NCBI RefSeq assembly: GCF_900497805.2
Contig: NW_020954608.1
Coordinates: 13,683,888 to 13,747,887, forward strand
Direction: 5' to 3'
Length of the DNA: 64,000 nt
Source: Vombatus ursinus
Taxonomy: Eukaryota; Chordata; Mammalia; Diprotodontia; Vombatidae
Shown: positions 1 through 15,600 of the stretch, one piece after another
Layout: each line of letters opens with the position of its first letter
Numbering within the stretch: the stretch's first letter is position 1
Position numbers and translations under genes: made by a program
The notes under the pieces: generated by a model
What the model was told of the DNA's origin: nothing
The model's input: only the letters and a program-made list of their open reading frames with translations
Database searches by the model: none

Positions 1-235
1 AGGGGAGAAGCCGGGGCTGTGCCCCCCACGTGCCGCCGGCTGCCCATACAACGCCATCCCCGTGCCCGGCACACCATTCCCCTCGGTCCCCGGGGCCGGC
101 CCCGGTGCCTCGCTCGCCCCCCGGTCACCCCGAGCCTGTGGCTGTCAGCCTGGCCGCCACGGCTTCTCCCGAGATCGGCGTTGGCGCGTCCTTAGCGGAG
201 GTCATTTCTGTGTAAAGTTCGTTGTTCCGAAGTTG
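1..235. promoter_or_regulatory. CpG-island edge at the DNAJC2 5' end
   Basis: GC- and CpG-rich, unlike the AT-rich DNA that follows, with an E-box CACGTG at 27-32. I find no match to DNAJC2 exon 1 here, so exon 1 and the transcription start should lie just off the left edge. In human, DNAJC2 shares a divergent promoter with PSMC2; this segment would be its DNAJC2-side flank (inference). Confidence 0.6.
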
Positions 236-1623
236 TCCTGCTGCTATAGAAACTTCAGTTTGCAAGCTTCCAGAGGCCTGGAACGGCCCCTCTTCCCCTA
301 CCAGCTTACACGGGGACGTGTTCTTGGGAACAACTCTTAAGTGTGTTATCCAGGTTGTGTTGTGTTTATGGGAGTTGTGGTACGTAGTTGACCAATCTTG
401 CTTTCCACTGAAGACCTTCGCTAAGACTCCTTTTTTCCCTGTGGGGTGGTGAGCCTGGGGTGCTGAAGTCTGCCCATAAAGGACGAAAATTGTTAGGTCC
501 TACCTAGCCATAAAGGTTTGAGTATTCCCGAAGAAAAGAAAGCTTCATTGCCGGAAGGTTGGCTGCCAGATTAATTTTTTTGGACCCCAGCAGCTGGTGA
601 GGGTGATCTGCTGAAGGCTTAGACGTGTTGCAGTGCATGGCAGGAAATAAAATCTGATAAAGCAGGGATTTTTGACATATTAAAGTGATCACCTTAAAAG
701 AGAAGGAAATGTCAGAAATAATGCTTCAAATGCCCTAGCTGTGTTGTGCTGATAGAATGTGTTTGAGCTTGATTCTGGCATAGTGCAGTGAGAGTGTTGG
801 ATTCTTGAAGTAACATGTGAACAGGTGTTCAATTCTCTTCAACGTTTGTGGAGGTGATTTATGAGACAAAACTGTTATTTGTTATCAAGCAGTAACAGTT
901 TACTTTCTTACACGTAGTAATCATTTATTTAGCTCAATTTACATTCTCCTCTCCTAAGTTTCTTTATTATAGTTTTTCCAGAGTTAAAGCAACTTACCCT
1001 TAGATCTCAAGAATTCCTGGTAAATATCCATTAATTAATTCAAGAGGGACCTTGGAAAACACATTTAAACATGCTGATAATGCATTCACTTTAGAAATGT
1101 ATAACCTGTGTTTCGAACACGGGTTCCTGTACACGATGTTAATAACTGTTAAACATCTTTCCAGATGACCCTTGAGGAGGCCTTGTGTTGACCTCTGTTA
1201 AACAAATTTCACAATGATCATTTTCCTTAGTCGCTGAAAAAAATCATCGTTGCTATTATTGGTGTAAAAACAGTTTGCTGCATTTCTCCCCTTTTTCCTG
1301 ACTACACCCCAGTTTTTCCCTGGAAAGTCAATAAAAACTTACCTGGGATATGATATTGTTTAGTGCATGATTGTTGACACATGGCACAGAAAGACTTTGG
1401 AATATGGGGCTATTAATTGTGTTTTGCTGGGAATTAATTGTGTATTACTAATCCTTCTGGTAGCTTGATTAGTACACCTACTTTCATAAGTGATTATTTT
1501 AAAAATTGAAATTTATGAATATATCATTTATTTAACCTTGTTATTTCCTGGGTAAATGCTTTATTTTAAAATAAATTTAAACTCTAAAGTACATTGAAGC
1601 TTCTCAATACTTTTCAATCATAG
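236..1623. other. DNAJC2 intron 1 remainder, nothing recognised
   Basis: AT-rich intron sequence. I see no exon, repeat family or pseudogene in it. Confidence 0.5.
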
Positions 1624-1814
1624 CTTCTGTAATCTGTCAAGTTGAACCCGTGGGAAGATGGTATGAAGCATTTATTAAGAGGCGAAACAGGAATATTTCA
1701 GCCTCTTTTCAGGAACTAGAGGATAAGAAAGAATTATCAGAGGAGTCAGAAGATGAAGAATTACAGTTAGAGGAGTTTCCTATGCTGAAAACTCTTGATC
1801 CTAAAGATTGGAAG
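1624..1814 (+). CDS. DNAJC2: DNAJC2 exon 2
   Basis: This exon encodes residues 22-85. The acceptor ends in tcatag; the first two bases complete Ala22, then comes [16 protein letters not shown], close to the human start of this region. The donor is gtattg. It carries the acidic SEESEDEE stretch and ends at KDWK, just before the J domain. Confidence 0.95.
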
Positions 1815-4800
1815 GTATTGTATATGGATACCATTTTAAGTTATGTTGTCATCATATTTTCCTTGAAATTGTTAAATAGTCTGTCTAAGGGTTTTCAACT
1901 GTTCAAGTGTATTTTCCAGCTATCATAACATTCTAAGATCTTCCTGCCTGTAATTCCTTTTTTTTTTGTTCTTAAAATTATACTTATTAATTCATCTGGC
2001 TTTATAGTGCATCACGTAGGTTGAGTCATGAGAACTATTTCTAATTGGTGCTCCTTTTGTCAATTAAAAAAAGAAATGTGCCCATAATTCTAAATAACAG
2101 TATATTGTGTAGCCTTATGAAAATTCCTTTTTGCACAAAAGGCCATGAGCACTGCCAACCAATACTTACCAGTATTTTTTAAAAATGAGAACTTTTCCAG
2201 TTTTTTCTGTTCAGCCTAATACTAGGTTTCTAAACTTTATAGGCTGGTGGGGAAAGAAAGGAAAGGATATGCAGAGAAGGAAGCATAGCCTCCAGGAGAA
2301 TATACCAGATCTCTACAATGAAGGAGGCATTGTGATGCGAAGGAAAAGAATCTTAGGTTTGAAGAAGACATGGTTTGAATCTTGGCTCTGCTCCTTAGTA
2401 CCTGTGCGGCCTTGACAAGCAATTTAACTGGGCCTCAGTTTCCTTATCTATAGAATTAGGGGGTTGGACTGGATGGGCTTCTAGCTGTCAACCTTTGAAG
2501 CTATGATTCTATGATAAAGGGGGAAAGATGGTCACCCTCCCCCCCACCCCCAAACTTTGTTTCAGCCCTTCAGTTTCTTTGAGTCTGGCTAGTCCATTGG
2601 AATTCCACAGGGAGTAGAAGTAGTTACCCTAGGAGCCTCCTATATCACTACAATTTCTGGATTCCATATATTGGTAGCAGAGAGAAATTCAGGCTCTTAA
2701 TGTGGAAAAACCTTTTTTCCCAGGCACTCCTTATTCATTCTGACTTTATCTGTTCCCTTGGATGTCTCTAGCCTTTTTGCTTTCCATCATTATCTCTTCA
2801 CCTAATCCAACCCCTCTTCTAGTCTAAGCAGGCTATTGGATAGTGTTCTTCAATTTAGCTCTCTTATTTAGAGAACTGGCCTGCTCCCATGAGGAGTTGG
2901 GGATAAATTTTTCCTAGTAAAAGCATCTGTTTCATTACCACCCTTGGGGCCTAAGGAGTTAGTACAACAGCTGAACAAAATGGTCCACAGTTTAAGTATA
3001 TTGAAAGACATACTGCTTTCCTTAGTTATACAAGCTTGTGGAATCTCAAAGGTGGCAGCCTATCAGTCATTAATTAATCAGCATTTGCTAAGCTCCTAAA
3101 ATGTGCCATTCACTGTGCTACGTGCTGGACATTCAAAGATAAGAAATGAAACAATCGTGTTCTCAAGCTTATATGCCATTAATACTACTTGAGAGATCCC
3201 AGGAGGTAGTCTTTTTGTGGCCAACAGGTCCCAGGTACTTTCCCACTCAGTGGATTGTGTCTCCTGTTCTTGGTGTGAGCCTAGAGGCAGGAGCCATTCA
3301 TCTATTCTTTCACACATCCCAGATTTCATCCTAGCCATGCCCTGAGGAAGGCTTTCTTAGCTGTGCACTTGGCATGACACAAGAGATAAGAAGTATATTT
3401 TTGATGAATTTAAATTTTTTATATTTGTTTTTCAGAATCAAGATCATTATGCAGTCCTTGGACTTGGACATATAAGATACAGGGCTACTCAGAAACAAAT
3501 CAAAGCAGCCCGTAAGTATTTCATTTTGGTTACTATTTTGGAATGCTTTGAAGTCTGACATAGGAATATAATTATTCTTTTTAAAGGGTGTGAAAAAGCT
3601 CTAGATTTAACTATGCCTTGGTAGAATTACACCAGGAAAAACCACCTTGTGGTTAGGGTATATTTGGAGCAAAAAAGCCAGAAAACAGATTATCAATGTG
3701 TATTTTCTCATTTGTCTACTTCTTCGTTCATTAAGGATAAAAGAAATCAGACTGTGGGGTAAATTTTCCTTTGAATGTAAAAAGCATTCTTAAAGATGGT
3801 CAGCTTTTAAAAGCAAGCTAAGTTTCTGATCTCTTTGGTAATGAGTCTGACTTGTATTTAGTGAGGATCAGTGTGCTCTCTTAGGAGGTGTAGTGCATAG
3901 AGTGCTGGGCCTGGAGTCAGGAAAACCTGAGTTCAAATCTGATCTCAGGCACTTTTACTATCTGTGTGACCCTGAGAAAGTCACTTCCCTCTGTTTGCCT
4001 TAATCCACTGGAGAAATTTTGGCATTGCAAAGCACTCTAGTATCTTTGCCAAGAAAACCCCACGTGGGGTCATGAAGAGTCAGATGTGACTGAAGGATTG
4101 AACAACAGCAACTGTGCTCATAGGTTGTTATTGCTTTGCTCCAGACTTAGGTCACATTATTCTTGAAATTGCCATATCTTTTTTTCAATAATAGAGTTAT
4201 TTTTATTAAAGCCTCATTATATTTCAAATGGTTTTGTTAGAAAAATTATGCAGAAATTTTTAACCAACCATTTCAAACTTCAGTTGCCTTAACCACATTT
4301 AAACATGTTAGTCTCCTCCTATATTAAACATCTGCCTCTTACCATTCCCTGTATCTTGTGACTTCACCATATCTCTCCTCAAAAAAATCTCTCCTCAAAA
4401 AAAATTAATAAAAGCTTAATTCAACCAATTATAACACTGTAGTAGTTGAAGAAAATAACTAGAAATTCATACTTCAGCTTGGGAGGATTTTATCATATTC
4501 TGTTTTGGAAATTTTGTAATCTGGGTCAGAGGAACTAAGATTTATGCTGATAAATCTCCAGTTCAGCAAATTTCTATGCTAGACATTGGGGAAGGATACA
4601 AAGAAATGGTAAATGGTTCCTGCTGTAAGAAAAGTTTACATTGTACTAAGAGCTACAACATCAAACAAATAAGTGAATACAATTTAGCAGCTAGGAGTTC
4701 ATGGGGAAAGGCTTCCTTTATGGAGTAGCACTTGAGCTGAGCTTTGAAGGAAGTGAGTCTAACAAATAGAGGTGAGGAGGGAGTATATGCTATTGATGGG

Positions 4801-6645
4801 AGATAGTTGGCAAAAACATGGAGCAGTAATGCTGAGTTCTGGGAGAAGCAAGCAGACCTGAGTGTGACGAGGAGCATTGTAAATTCAATAAATATGGAAA
4901 GGTAGACTGGAACCAGATTGTGCAAGGCTTTAAATGTACTGATGAGTTTCTCTCTTATCCTAGAGGAAGTAGGGAGCTGCTGAAAATTCTCAAGCAAGGG
5001 AGAGATATAATCATCCTTGTGCTTTAGGAAGGTTATTTTGGGAGTTAATGTAAGATGGATTCAAGAGGGGCTATTGTGGAAGTTCAGATGAGAGGTGATG
5101 AGATCTAAATCGTCATGTGGAGTGACAAAAGGAGATGAACGAGATCTCGTAGAAGTAAAATCTATGAGAATTGGCAACAGATTGGATATGAGAGAGTGAG
5201 GGGAAATGAGGAGTCAAAGATGACTGATTGAAACCTAAGTGATCAGAAGGATAGTAGTAAATAGTAGAGAAGTTTGAATGAGGTTGGTCTTGGGAAGGAG
5301 CGCCACTTCTTTGTTAGAGATTGGAACAAAAAGGGGAGATTGGAACAAAAAGGGGAGAGAACTTAAAAGAGAAATTTTGACTTGCAGAATAGGCAAGAAG
5401 AAGGTACTTAGAACAGAGAGTCTCTCACCAAAATTAGAGGCAAGTCCCTCTACTGAAATGTAGTAGGGAAAGTCGTATAGGAGGCTTGAGAAGAAGTTTT
5501 AGGACAGCTGTTGTGAAGGGTCAATGGTAGTCAATCAGGGAAGAATAAAATGATTGCTGGCTTGGTGCCCAGTTGAGATAACAGAAATTTGGGCTAGACT
5601 CAGTCTACACAGCTCTGTCACTTTATCCATGGGTGTTCAACCTTACTGAGTAGGAGCAGAGAAGGTAGGGATAGCGTTTGCCAAGGCATGAGCTGCAGTA
5701 GGACAAGGGGCAAGAGTTTCAAGGATGGCAGACAGCATATAGTTGAACTGGTTATATAGTCAGCTGACAAGGACAGAAAGTGAGGACAGAACAGGGTCCT
5801 CCCAACTCTTATGACCTGTGTTTGCACTCTACTTTAGCCACACACAGGGATAGTCAGACCCACGTCCAAAAAATCAAAGATTTCCAATGAGACCTAATCA
5901 TCATCCTTTTCTTAGTCCTTGAACTCAGTTTCTCAGCAGCATTTGACACTGATATACTTTGCTGTTTAATATTCTCTCCTCTCTTGGCTTCTATGAAACT
6001 GTATTCTCTTACGTCTCTTCCCACCTCTGCTTCTTTCCCTGGCTTTTCTTGTTTCTATTCTGTAAGATTCTGTCCTCAACATTCTTCTTTCTCAACATTC
6101 TCAGCCTTGGCCATCTGCCTTCCATGAATTCACTTGCTTTATCTCTAGCCCATCTTCTCTCTAGTTCCACACTTACATTTCTAATTGTTTGGACATCTGG
6201 ATTTCCCATTCTATCTCAAACTTGTCATGTGCAAAATCTAAACTTTATAATGCCCTCACAATCTGTTCCTTTTTCTGACTCCCCTAATGGTTCCACAGTC
6301 TTTGTTTTTTCTTGTTCCACATTTAGTCATCAAGTTCTATAAAATCTAATTCTAAAATTTCACATAAATCATTCCCAGGGCTGCCATACTAGTTTAGTAC
6401 CTAATTATCTCTTGCTTTGAATATCACATTAACCCGCTAACTAGTTTTTGTGTCTTTAGTGTTTTCTGTCTTTACATAGCGGTGTTAGATCCAGCTCTAA
6501 GGCACTGTTCTTCTAATCATGGTAATTGTTTGCTCAGAGACCTTCAGTTTCTCCCTATTGTGTATCAAATAAAGTCTGAATTCTTTAGCATGACATTCAA
6601 AGTCCTTCATAATTTGGCCCAAGCTACCTTATAGTATGACCTCAT

Positions 6646-6691
<46 letters not shown>

Positions 6692-9600
6692 CACATTTAA
6701 CACACCTGTAACTTCAGTCTGGATTACTTGCCCTTCCTGACTTGTGCTCTTCCTCTTCCCACTCACTATATTTGTACCTCATCTTTACCATTCAGATTTC
6801 TATTCATCTCTAAGGACTGCTTAAATATAATATCACCTCTTTTATGAAGGTTGTTCTAAATCTCCCAAATGGAGGCAGTATTTCCTTCCTCTAAAATCCT
6901 ATATCAATATCTTGATGCCCCTTTTATTATGTTTCTCAAATCCTCATAATTATTTCTGTATGGGTCATTTTTCACCTACTAGATTATAACCTCTTTGAGG
7001 ACACAGACTATTTCTTTGTGTCTTTATATCCTTCATAGTCCTTGGCACAGTATCTTTTGCATAATAGATGTTCAATAAATACTTGGATGGATGTATAGTT
7101 GAGCTTATGCCATGATAGGAAGTGGGAAGTCAGGGCTAGACTATGTACAATTCAAGTAAAGAAAGGATTGGAATCAAAGGGATAGGCTGAACAGGGCCTG
7201 TGTGGTGGTCTCAGAAAAGAAAGTAAGGGGTATTGCTTTCAAACTCCAGTGTCCTTAGCCCTTGTACTGAGAAGCATTGTTCCAGACTAGGTAGTTGGTA
7301 TAGTTAACTGTATGTACTATGACTTCTGTCACTTTAAAACATGTCAATTACAGTCTCTTTGTGGAAAAATCTAATCCAAGATCAGTTTGGGTTTTAAAAG
7401 TTTGATTTTTGAACGTAAAATATTGTGTGTGACTCTGTTTATGTTATACTTTATAATGATGAGCACTGGAAAGTATATGATGAGAAATTTGAAAACACTT
7501 TTTTCTCAACTTTACTTCTATTGCTGCCTCTCTGCAGTGTTATTTTTGGGATCAGGGTGGAGATGGTAACATTGGAAGGATCTTTATAAATGCCACTCAA
7601 CAGTTTTAGGTCTGCCTGTTCATCTTGTCTTATTCCATGAATTCACAACATGAAATTCATATGGTAATAGATATTAACCAATTTGTCATATAGTTTATTA
7701 TAACAGAGACATATAAACCAAACATTAATTTTTATCTAACAGTAGTAGACTTAAACTCAAATTTTGAGGTACAGTGTGCATCAAAATAGTTGGAATCCTA
7801 TGAAAGGAACATTTGGATATACAAAACAAAACATAAAACTGTTCCTCTATTAAAGCATAGTACTAGAAAATGAGAAGAGTGTTTTACTCATAGAACACCA
7901 TGTTTTGAACCCTTTTCTTTTTTCAGCTGCTACATTTTGGGCCATTCTCTTACTGTTAGGAAGTGGCAGTGGGATGAGGAGGATTTATAGTTGATGAGCT
8001 GACAGGATTCATAGGAATGCAGGGACACTTTTACATTTTTATTTTATTATATCCTCCTCCCTTCTGGAAGTGACTTAGCTATCTAAACCTGTATCTTTGA
8101 GAATTAATTCTGTGATAAGCAGTAAATGCATTAGATGAATTCACATATGTAATAAAATATCTTCATGTTTATATAGTGTCTAATTTTTATTGATGCTTTA
8201 TATAAAATAAATTAAAACTAGAAAGTATCTTGAGAAGGCAGAGAAGAGTTTTGACTCTGCTGTTGTATTTTTTTATAGTTGTAGAAAGAAACTTTTGTCT
8301 AGTCAAGGGCCAACATAGGGATAGTGGAGACCCGACAGACTGTAGATTTATTGGTACAAACCATACTTCTCCTAGGAAGATTTAACATTGAAAGCAGGAT
8401 CCTGTAAAATATATCACAAAGTTATCCTACTTACATTCTTGAGGATGGTTGCACCATGCATTCTAACAGTTAATTGCCAGTAATACCGGATATTACATCT
8501 TCCTTAATAAAATATAAATGATAATAATAATAATAATGAAATTATCTTCCTTAATAAAATTTTCTTTCCTTTCCTTCATTTCCTTAGATTCTTTTGGTTG
8601 TGTGACTGATTCTCTTGTTAGAATCACCACAGGGGACCAGGAATAAGGCATCTTTGTTTCTTTTCTCAGTATAAACGTAATACTGAAGTAGCATTATGAC
8701 TAATTAACTACCTGGATGAGGAGAAACAGTGACTAGAGAATCAACCTAATTGCCAGGAAGATCTGGATATAAGCCCTACCTCTGACACTTTAGGACTATC
8801 TAAACCTGAATGTCATTTAACCTCTTAGTTCTTTAGGAAGGTTGTCTGCCTACAAGTTGAAGACTCGCCAACCTGCATGGGTTAGAGTAAGTTTCCTTAT
8901 CTGAGAGTTACAGTGAAATCCCAAGTCCAGTCCCTTGTCCATATCCAATGAAGAATTAAAAACAGTAAATGTTAGTTACGGTGTTTGCAGAAATAATTTT
9001 TAACTTTCTTGTTAAATAAAGCATATAAAATAAGGATTACTTTAAAAACCTTGTTTATTTACAAACATGATTGTTCACTTTATATGTATGTTTACAATAC
9101 AAAGTTTATGTTAGCATTAAGGATTTTGGCAGTAGAACAGTTACTGATGTGCTTTAGTCAAGGAAGTTTCCTCACTGGGAACTCCTTATACTAGTGAAAT
9201 TTCAGATTCAGTTAAAAAAAAAAAGATTCTGGTAGCTGAATTTTTCCCTTATTCACATTATTTTAAAATATTAATAGTAACTAACATTTATATAGTTATT
9301 TAATGTTTGCAAATCACTTTTCTTCAGAAAAGCCCTGTGAAGTAAGTAGTATAAATATTGTCCCTTTCAGATAAGGAAAGTGAGTATTTGAGAGATTAGA
9401 TGACCTGCTCATGTTGGCACAACTAATAAATGTTAGGGGCAGGATTCAAACCCAGGTTCTCTGGCCCCAAGTACAGTGCCCCTTCCACTGTACCATGCTC
9501 GTTAGAAAAAAGTGTAGTTTTTATTTATTTTTATGGATGCAGAGTTTTTGGTAATTCAAATTGTCTAACTTCTAATGGTAAATCATGCAAGAAGATTTTC

Positions 9601-12600
9601 ATTTACAGTAACATTTAAATGGGGAGGGGGGGGAATCTGTTCCATAACCACGTATTTGTCATGACATTCAAAATTATCCTTAAGATTCCAGAAATGAATC
9701 ATTTTAACTTGTTTTTATTTTCAAATACAAAACATTAAGTGACAGAACTTATCCAAACTTGACTCATTTGGTAGATAAAGCGATGGTTTTGAAACATCAT
9801 CCAGACAAACGAAAAGCAGCAGGTGAACCAATAGCAGAAGGGGAAAATGACTACTTTACTTGCATAACTAAAGGTAAGAAAATCCTTTCAGTGGTAGGAT
9901 TTTCTAGTGTTTAATAGATTAATGTAGATCTTTTTGTAGGCTGATATTACTTAATATCTTAAGCAGTATATTTCACTTTACTGTGGGTAACATTAACAAA
10001 CCATTTTCAATTAAATAAAATGATTGCTAATAATAGCAGAATTGATTTAGATTTTTTTCTATTTCCTGATCACAATTATGACCCACCAGTTTTCTATTCC
10101 ATTTCAAGTGATAGTCTGAATTAACATATGACATTTTGTTACCACCTGAACTCAGTCAAAAGGAAAAATAAATACTTTTCAAGGCTAGCTTTACTAGTTA
10201 AATAAACTGGTTTAAACTAAATAAACTAGTTTAAACTAAAGTAAGAAATTGATTCAATATTCTAACGCATTACATAACCCATAATTGGATGCAACCTTAC
10301 ATGCAAGAAACTCTATGTTAAACATAGGAGTATTTATATATTTATTAAGGAAAATAAGAACATATTTTTTCCATACTATTAATCACCATTTCCAAATAGT
10401 CCTTAATCTTAAGAAGTGTGTGATTTAAAATGAAGTTAACACATTTTTAGGACCAAAATGAAAAGTCTTAGATGCCCACCTACTTCTGTCATCCCTATAT
10501 TCTTTCATTCCTGTATTGTAAAGGTCTTTACTTACTACACCTGCCCAAGATTGATTTTTTAGTTATTCAAACTATTGCTTAATAGACGGATATTTAAAAC
10601 ATTGCCAAAGCAGAAGGCATCAATCCATTATTGTACTGTGAAAATAAAAACCTACTTTAACTTGAATACTACTAACACCAGTAAAGTAAGCATTTTCTTA
10701 TAGAAACATGTAAAGTCAGGTCATATCTGGTGATGTTTTGTGACCTTGTAACTTTTCTTCCTCAGCTTATGAAATGTTGTCTGACCCCGTGAAAAGACGA
10801 GCATTTAACAGTATAGATCCTACTTTTGATAACTCAGTTCCTTCTAAAAATGAAGCAAAGGACAATTTCTTTGAAGTGTTTTCACCAGTGTTTGAAAGGA
10901 ATTCCAGGTGAGCTACGGCATCACCTTTTGAACTTAAGAGCCCTGTTGCATGCATATAGAGGTCTTCCATATTTTCTCCTTTTTCTCCTGAAAAATGATT
11001 TCACTTCCCCTTACTGCACAAGGAAGAAGAAAAAGAATACCTCTTCTTCCCTTGTAAAATGATCTAGCAGGCTTAATTTTCTCCGTTGTTTCATTCCCTA
11101 AAACGACAGCCCTATTTTGACACGTTATAGAACCTATCTTATGTTTTCCTGACTTTCACAATGCCATATATAATGGGATAATGACTCATTCTGATGTAGA
11201 TATGTTGTTTGCTTGTAACTTCATTTCTTTCTCTTTTTTTCCACCATTTTATTCTCTTGCTGATTAGTACTTTTTCTCCCTTTTGCTCAGTATTAATTGA
11301 GAAAAACAACTGTTCTCTTCTCTGAGCAACTGATTACCATAAAGCTTCTCTGGATAAGGGTGGGTTTACATTTAAGATATTTTTTTATACCTTTACAATT
11401 TTTTAAACTTTCATTGTAAACCCTCGTAGTGTTTTCCCTTGTTATGATTCAACCTTTCTGCCCTTGAGAGTTATTTTCTCATGTGGCTTTATGTGTAGTC
11501 TATTTCCCCACCTCTTATTCCTCACCTAAGGCACCTAGTATCACTATTTATGTCCTTTCAGGGCTCACCAACCAGGTAATGAAAGTATATAGTATATTTT
11601 TGTGTAACAGTTACTTTAGACAGGTAACCATCATTTTTCCACTCCAGGAACATGCTACCAGTTCTTTAATAGATGCAGAGACCTAGTTCAGAGACCACCT
11701 AGTCCAATTATTCTAGTTATAAGTCAAAACCTTTCAATTCAAAGGGTGTGAGAGTAGGAAAATTTTTATTTTTCTAAATCTGGGCTTTCAGGTGGGTTTT
11801 CTAGTTTCTTAACCTACTTGTCTAACCGCCCGATGATTTCCCTAATTTCTAAGCTCAATTTCCATATCTACTACCTATTATTTTCGCTATAACACAGAGT
11901 ATTCTAAAAAAAAAAAAGTTAAACTAGACATTAGGCTTGCCTTACAAATGCCTTCATCATAAGATCATAGGTTTAAAGCTAAATGGACTAAATAGTTTAC
12001 CTCATCCAAACCCACTCACTTTACAGATAAAGAAATTGAAGCTATAAGAGATTGTAATTTGCTCAAGGTCACCCATGGAGTAAACAATAGGACAGATTTG
12101 AAGCCAGGCCCTGTATCTTCAGATTCAGTATTCTTCCCATTTGGCCATATTTCCTCTTTTGACATGTCATCAGCAAGTGATTAAATATTTGGGAGAAGAG
12201 CCTGCTTATTCCTTCTTCATGTTTTGGAGAGGACAGCCAAACAACTAGAAAGATCGTTACTCCAGTATCTCCATCTATACGTGTACCACACTGCTCCTTG
12301 ATGTTCACCACTAACCATGCTTTTGCTTTCAAACCTTACTTTATGTATAGGGTCTGGCATGTGAAAGAGTGACTTTACAACCAGATAGGGAAGTTAGGAA
12401 CTGTACTGTACTTTTGTAAAAGTCTTAGCAAGTCTTATAAAAACAGTAAGAAAAGATATCAAACCGACTACTCATATTATGTTTTGAAGGTACATCTTAT
12501 TGAGCATAAATAGTTAAAAAGTTGCCTATGTTACAAATTATGACATTGAAGTTTCATACCAGCTTTTTTGACTGGGTTTGCTTTTTATTTTAATATTTCA

Positions 12601-15600
12601 GATGGTCAAATAAGAAAAATGTTCCTAAACTTGGTGACATGAATTCATCATTTGAAGATGTAGATGCATTTTACTCTTTTTGGTAAGCTAATACACTTAT
12701 TTAAATAGTGTTGCCATATTAAAAGGATTGTAGTTACACACATGTTGATTGGGGAGACTGATTTGCAGAAACTTTATCATAAACTTACTGAAGCCCATAA
12801 TTTAGAATTTTTTGAAATTTTTTTGCTTGAAGCTGTTTTCTCTTTAAGCTGTTAAACCTTTTCTGAACAAATTATTCCAATCCATTTCCTGTTGGTACAA
12901 GATCTCTAGTTATGAAAAGCACTATGATGAAAGTAATTGAAACTTGCATTAACTTGTATTGGCTAATCCAAATTGAATACGCAAAAAAAGATTCTCATGT
13001 TTGTGTTCCCATCTAATCAAGGACAAGGTTATTAATTTTCATTAATAATTTACTGATTTTTATATGTGCCAGTTCATACACAAAAATGAAAACTGGGTGA
13101 ATTTTGTAATACAGAAAACTTTATTTTCTTGGTTAATCTCAAGTGAGTACTAAGAAGAATGAATGGGCATGAAGTCTTTTTATCAATTAATCATTCAACA
13201 AGCAGTTATTTAGTATGTATATATGCCAGTTTGGGGAGGGGAAGAAAATACAAATACAAAACACAAAGTGGTCTCTGACTTCAAGGAACTTATAATATTG
13301 GAACAATAAAATTCACTTTTTATAAATTAATGGTTTTTACTTAATATACGATGTTAGGAAAATGATCACCTGTTATGGTTGCCTATACCTGGTCACAAAG
13401 TTAAAAAAAAATTGAGCAGCGAAGGAGGGGTAGGAACTAGGACAATTGGGTGGAAAAAAATTCTGTGACAAATCTCAAGAAACTGAAGAACGTGTGGTAA
13501 TTGGGAATAAACGGGTATAATAAAATTTTATGCCTAAATCTATTTAAAATGAAAACAAGGTAAGATGTTCTTTGTTGATAGAAAATTAAGTAGGTACCAA
13601 TTCATCTAATTACTATTTTCATCTTTTTACTAAAGTATATATCATTATGCACTAACAGCTTAAAAACTTGAAATTATTTATAGGTATAATTTTGTGTTTA
13701 TTAATTTTCTGTTTCAGGTATAACTTTGATTCTTGGAGAGAATTTTCTTATTTAGATGAAGAAGAAAAAGAAAAAGCAGAATGGTAAGTAAAGTCATTAA
13801 CAAGTGAAGTGGTTTAGCTCATTTTTTTGAAAATAGGAGGATTTATTTATTTGCAGGTATCTTGAAAGTTATAAAACATTCTTGAGACTTGTTTCACAAT
13901 GACTAAATCTTCATGAGTTAATATTACTCACCAGATAGTGACAGTTCTGTTCAAGCTATTTAGATATTTCCAAATTATATCATATAGACTTAATGGGTAG
14001 AAGATACTTACACATATAAAAAAGCATATATTCCAGTTAGGAAGTAAAAACTCTAAATCTACACCTAAGGATAAATGTCCCTGGAGCACGTAAGTCTTAG
14101 TGTACTGTTAGTAGGAGGACAATGCCAACATCCTTATGTAGGGATTTCTCTTAAAATCATCTACTGTCTTTAATAAAATCAGTGTGCCCTCTGAGGTCCC
14201 ATAACATTAATAGCAATTAAGAACTCTGTGCCACTTACCATGTAGGTGGCTCAGTAGGGATAGAGTGCCAAGCCTTGGGTCAGGAAGACTCATCTTCCTG
14301 AGTTCAAATCTTACCCCAGATCCTTAATGAACTGGAGAAGGAAATGGCAGCCCACTGGTCAAGAAGAGTTGGACATGACTGAAAAAAAACACTGAACAAC
14401 AGCAAAAAACCATTTACCATTTACCATGTAAATTTACCCTGAGTGGGAATTTGCTAAACCTCATTTCTGTTAGGAATGGAGGAATAAATGAATGACTGAG
14501 CATCTGTTTAAGCATTGTGCTAAACACTGGGGATACAAATACAAAACAAAAACAGTTTCTGTTCTCAAGGAGTTTACATTCTAACTGGAAGAGACAACAC
14601 GTAAAAGGGAATGGTAACCAGGAAGGAGTATTTTGGTTAGGAAAGTAAGAGATGACGAGTAGAGCCATACAGAAATAGAGATTGGTACACACTTTCCAGT
14701 AGCAATGTCAGTATTGCTTATGGTTCCAGAACCAGAAAGAGAGGATTAAAGGAAGCAGGTACAGCAGATAGTATATGTGGCATCCAAGTGGCTGGTGAGA
14801 TGATTGGGTGGGTGGTAAAGTGAAGCATGGCTGGAATTGGCAAGTGGCTAGATAGAGTGGGTGACATGATATACTTGCCAATCAGGACAGTGGGGCCAGG
14901 GTAAGAGTTCTAGAAGGAGGGGTCTTTGGCCCTTGGAGGCAGTAAAGTAAAAAAAAAAAACTTACAGAGTTCTTACTGTAGAGGCAATCATCAGTGTTAC
15001 GGTTTTTTGTTTTTGTTTTTTTTAATAGCCCTGGAATGGTGGAAATGGATAGAGTCCCCTGTGCAGTTAGGTCTTCTCTGTCATCCAGAAAATTTTTTCA
15101 AAGGATCTTACCCTCTAAAGTCCTTTCTGCACAGAACTAAACCAAACAACAGGAAAAAGAGGGTCATAGCAACAAGATCCAAAGATAACTTGATTATATC
15201 TGAGCCAATCACAATAAGACAAGAAAAAAATAAGAGGGAATAAAAAAAGTGGAAACAATACTATCAGTTTTTGCACATGCTATGATGGTCTAGTATCTAG
15301 AAAAACTTAAAAGAATCAGCTAAAATTTAATTGAAATAATATATTCAGCAAAGTTGCGGGATATAAAACAAAGCCACATAAATTATTAGCCTTTCTGTAT
15401 ATTACCAACAAAACTAGCAGGAAGAGATAGAAAAAAAAAATTCTGTTCAAAATAACTACAGAATTGATGAAATACTTGGGAGCCTACCTACCAAAACATG
15501 CAGAGGAACTATATGAATGGAACTATAAAACATTTTTCATAGAAATAAAGACAGAACTAAACATTTGGAGAAATATTAATTGGTCATAGGTAGACTTTAC

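Noticed and set aside
30-340. Pro-rich open frames as DNAJC2 exon 1
   Set aside because: None matches the conserved N-terminus (MLLLPSAADG...) or has a donor in the right phase. They are GC-rich chance frames.
5959-6342. 127-codon open frame
   Set aside because: It is L2 LINE sequence with no host gene features.
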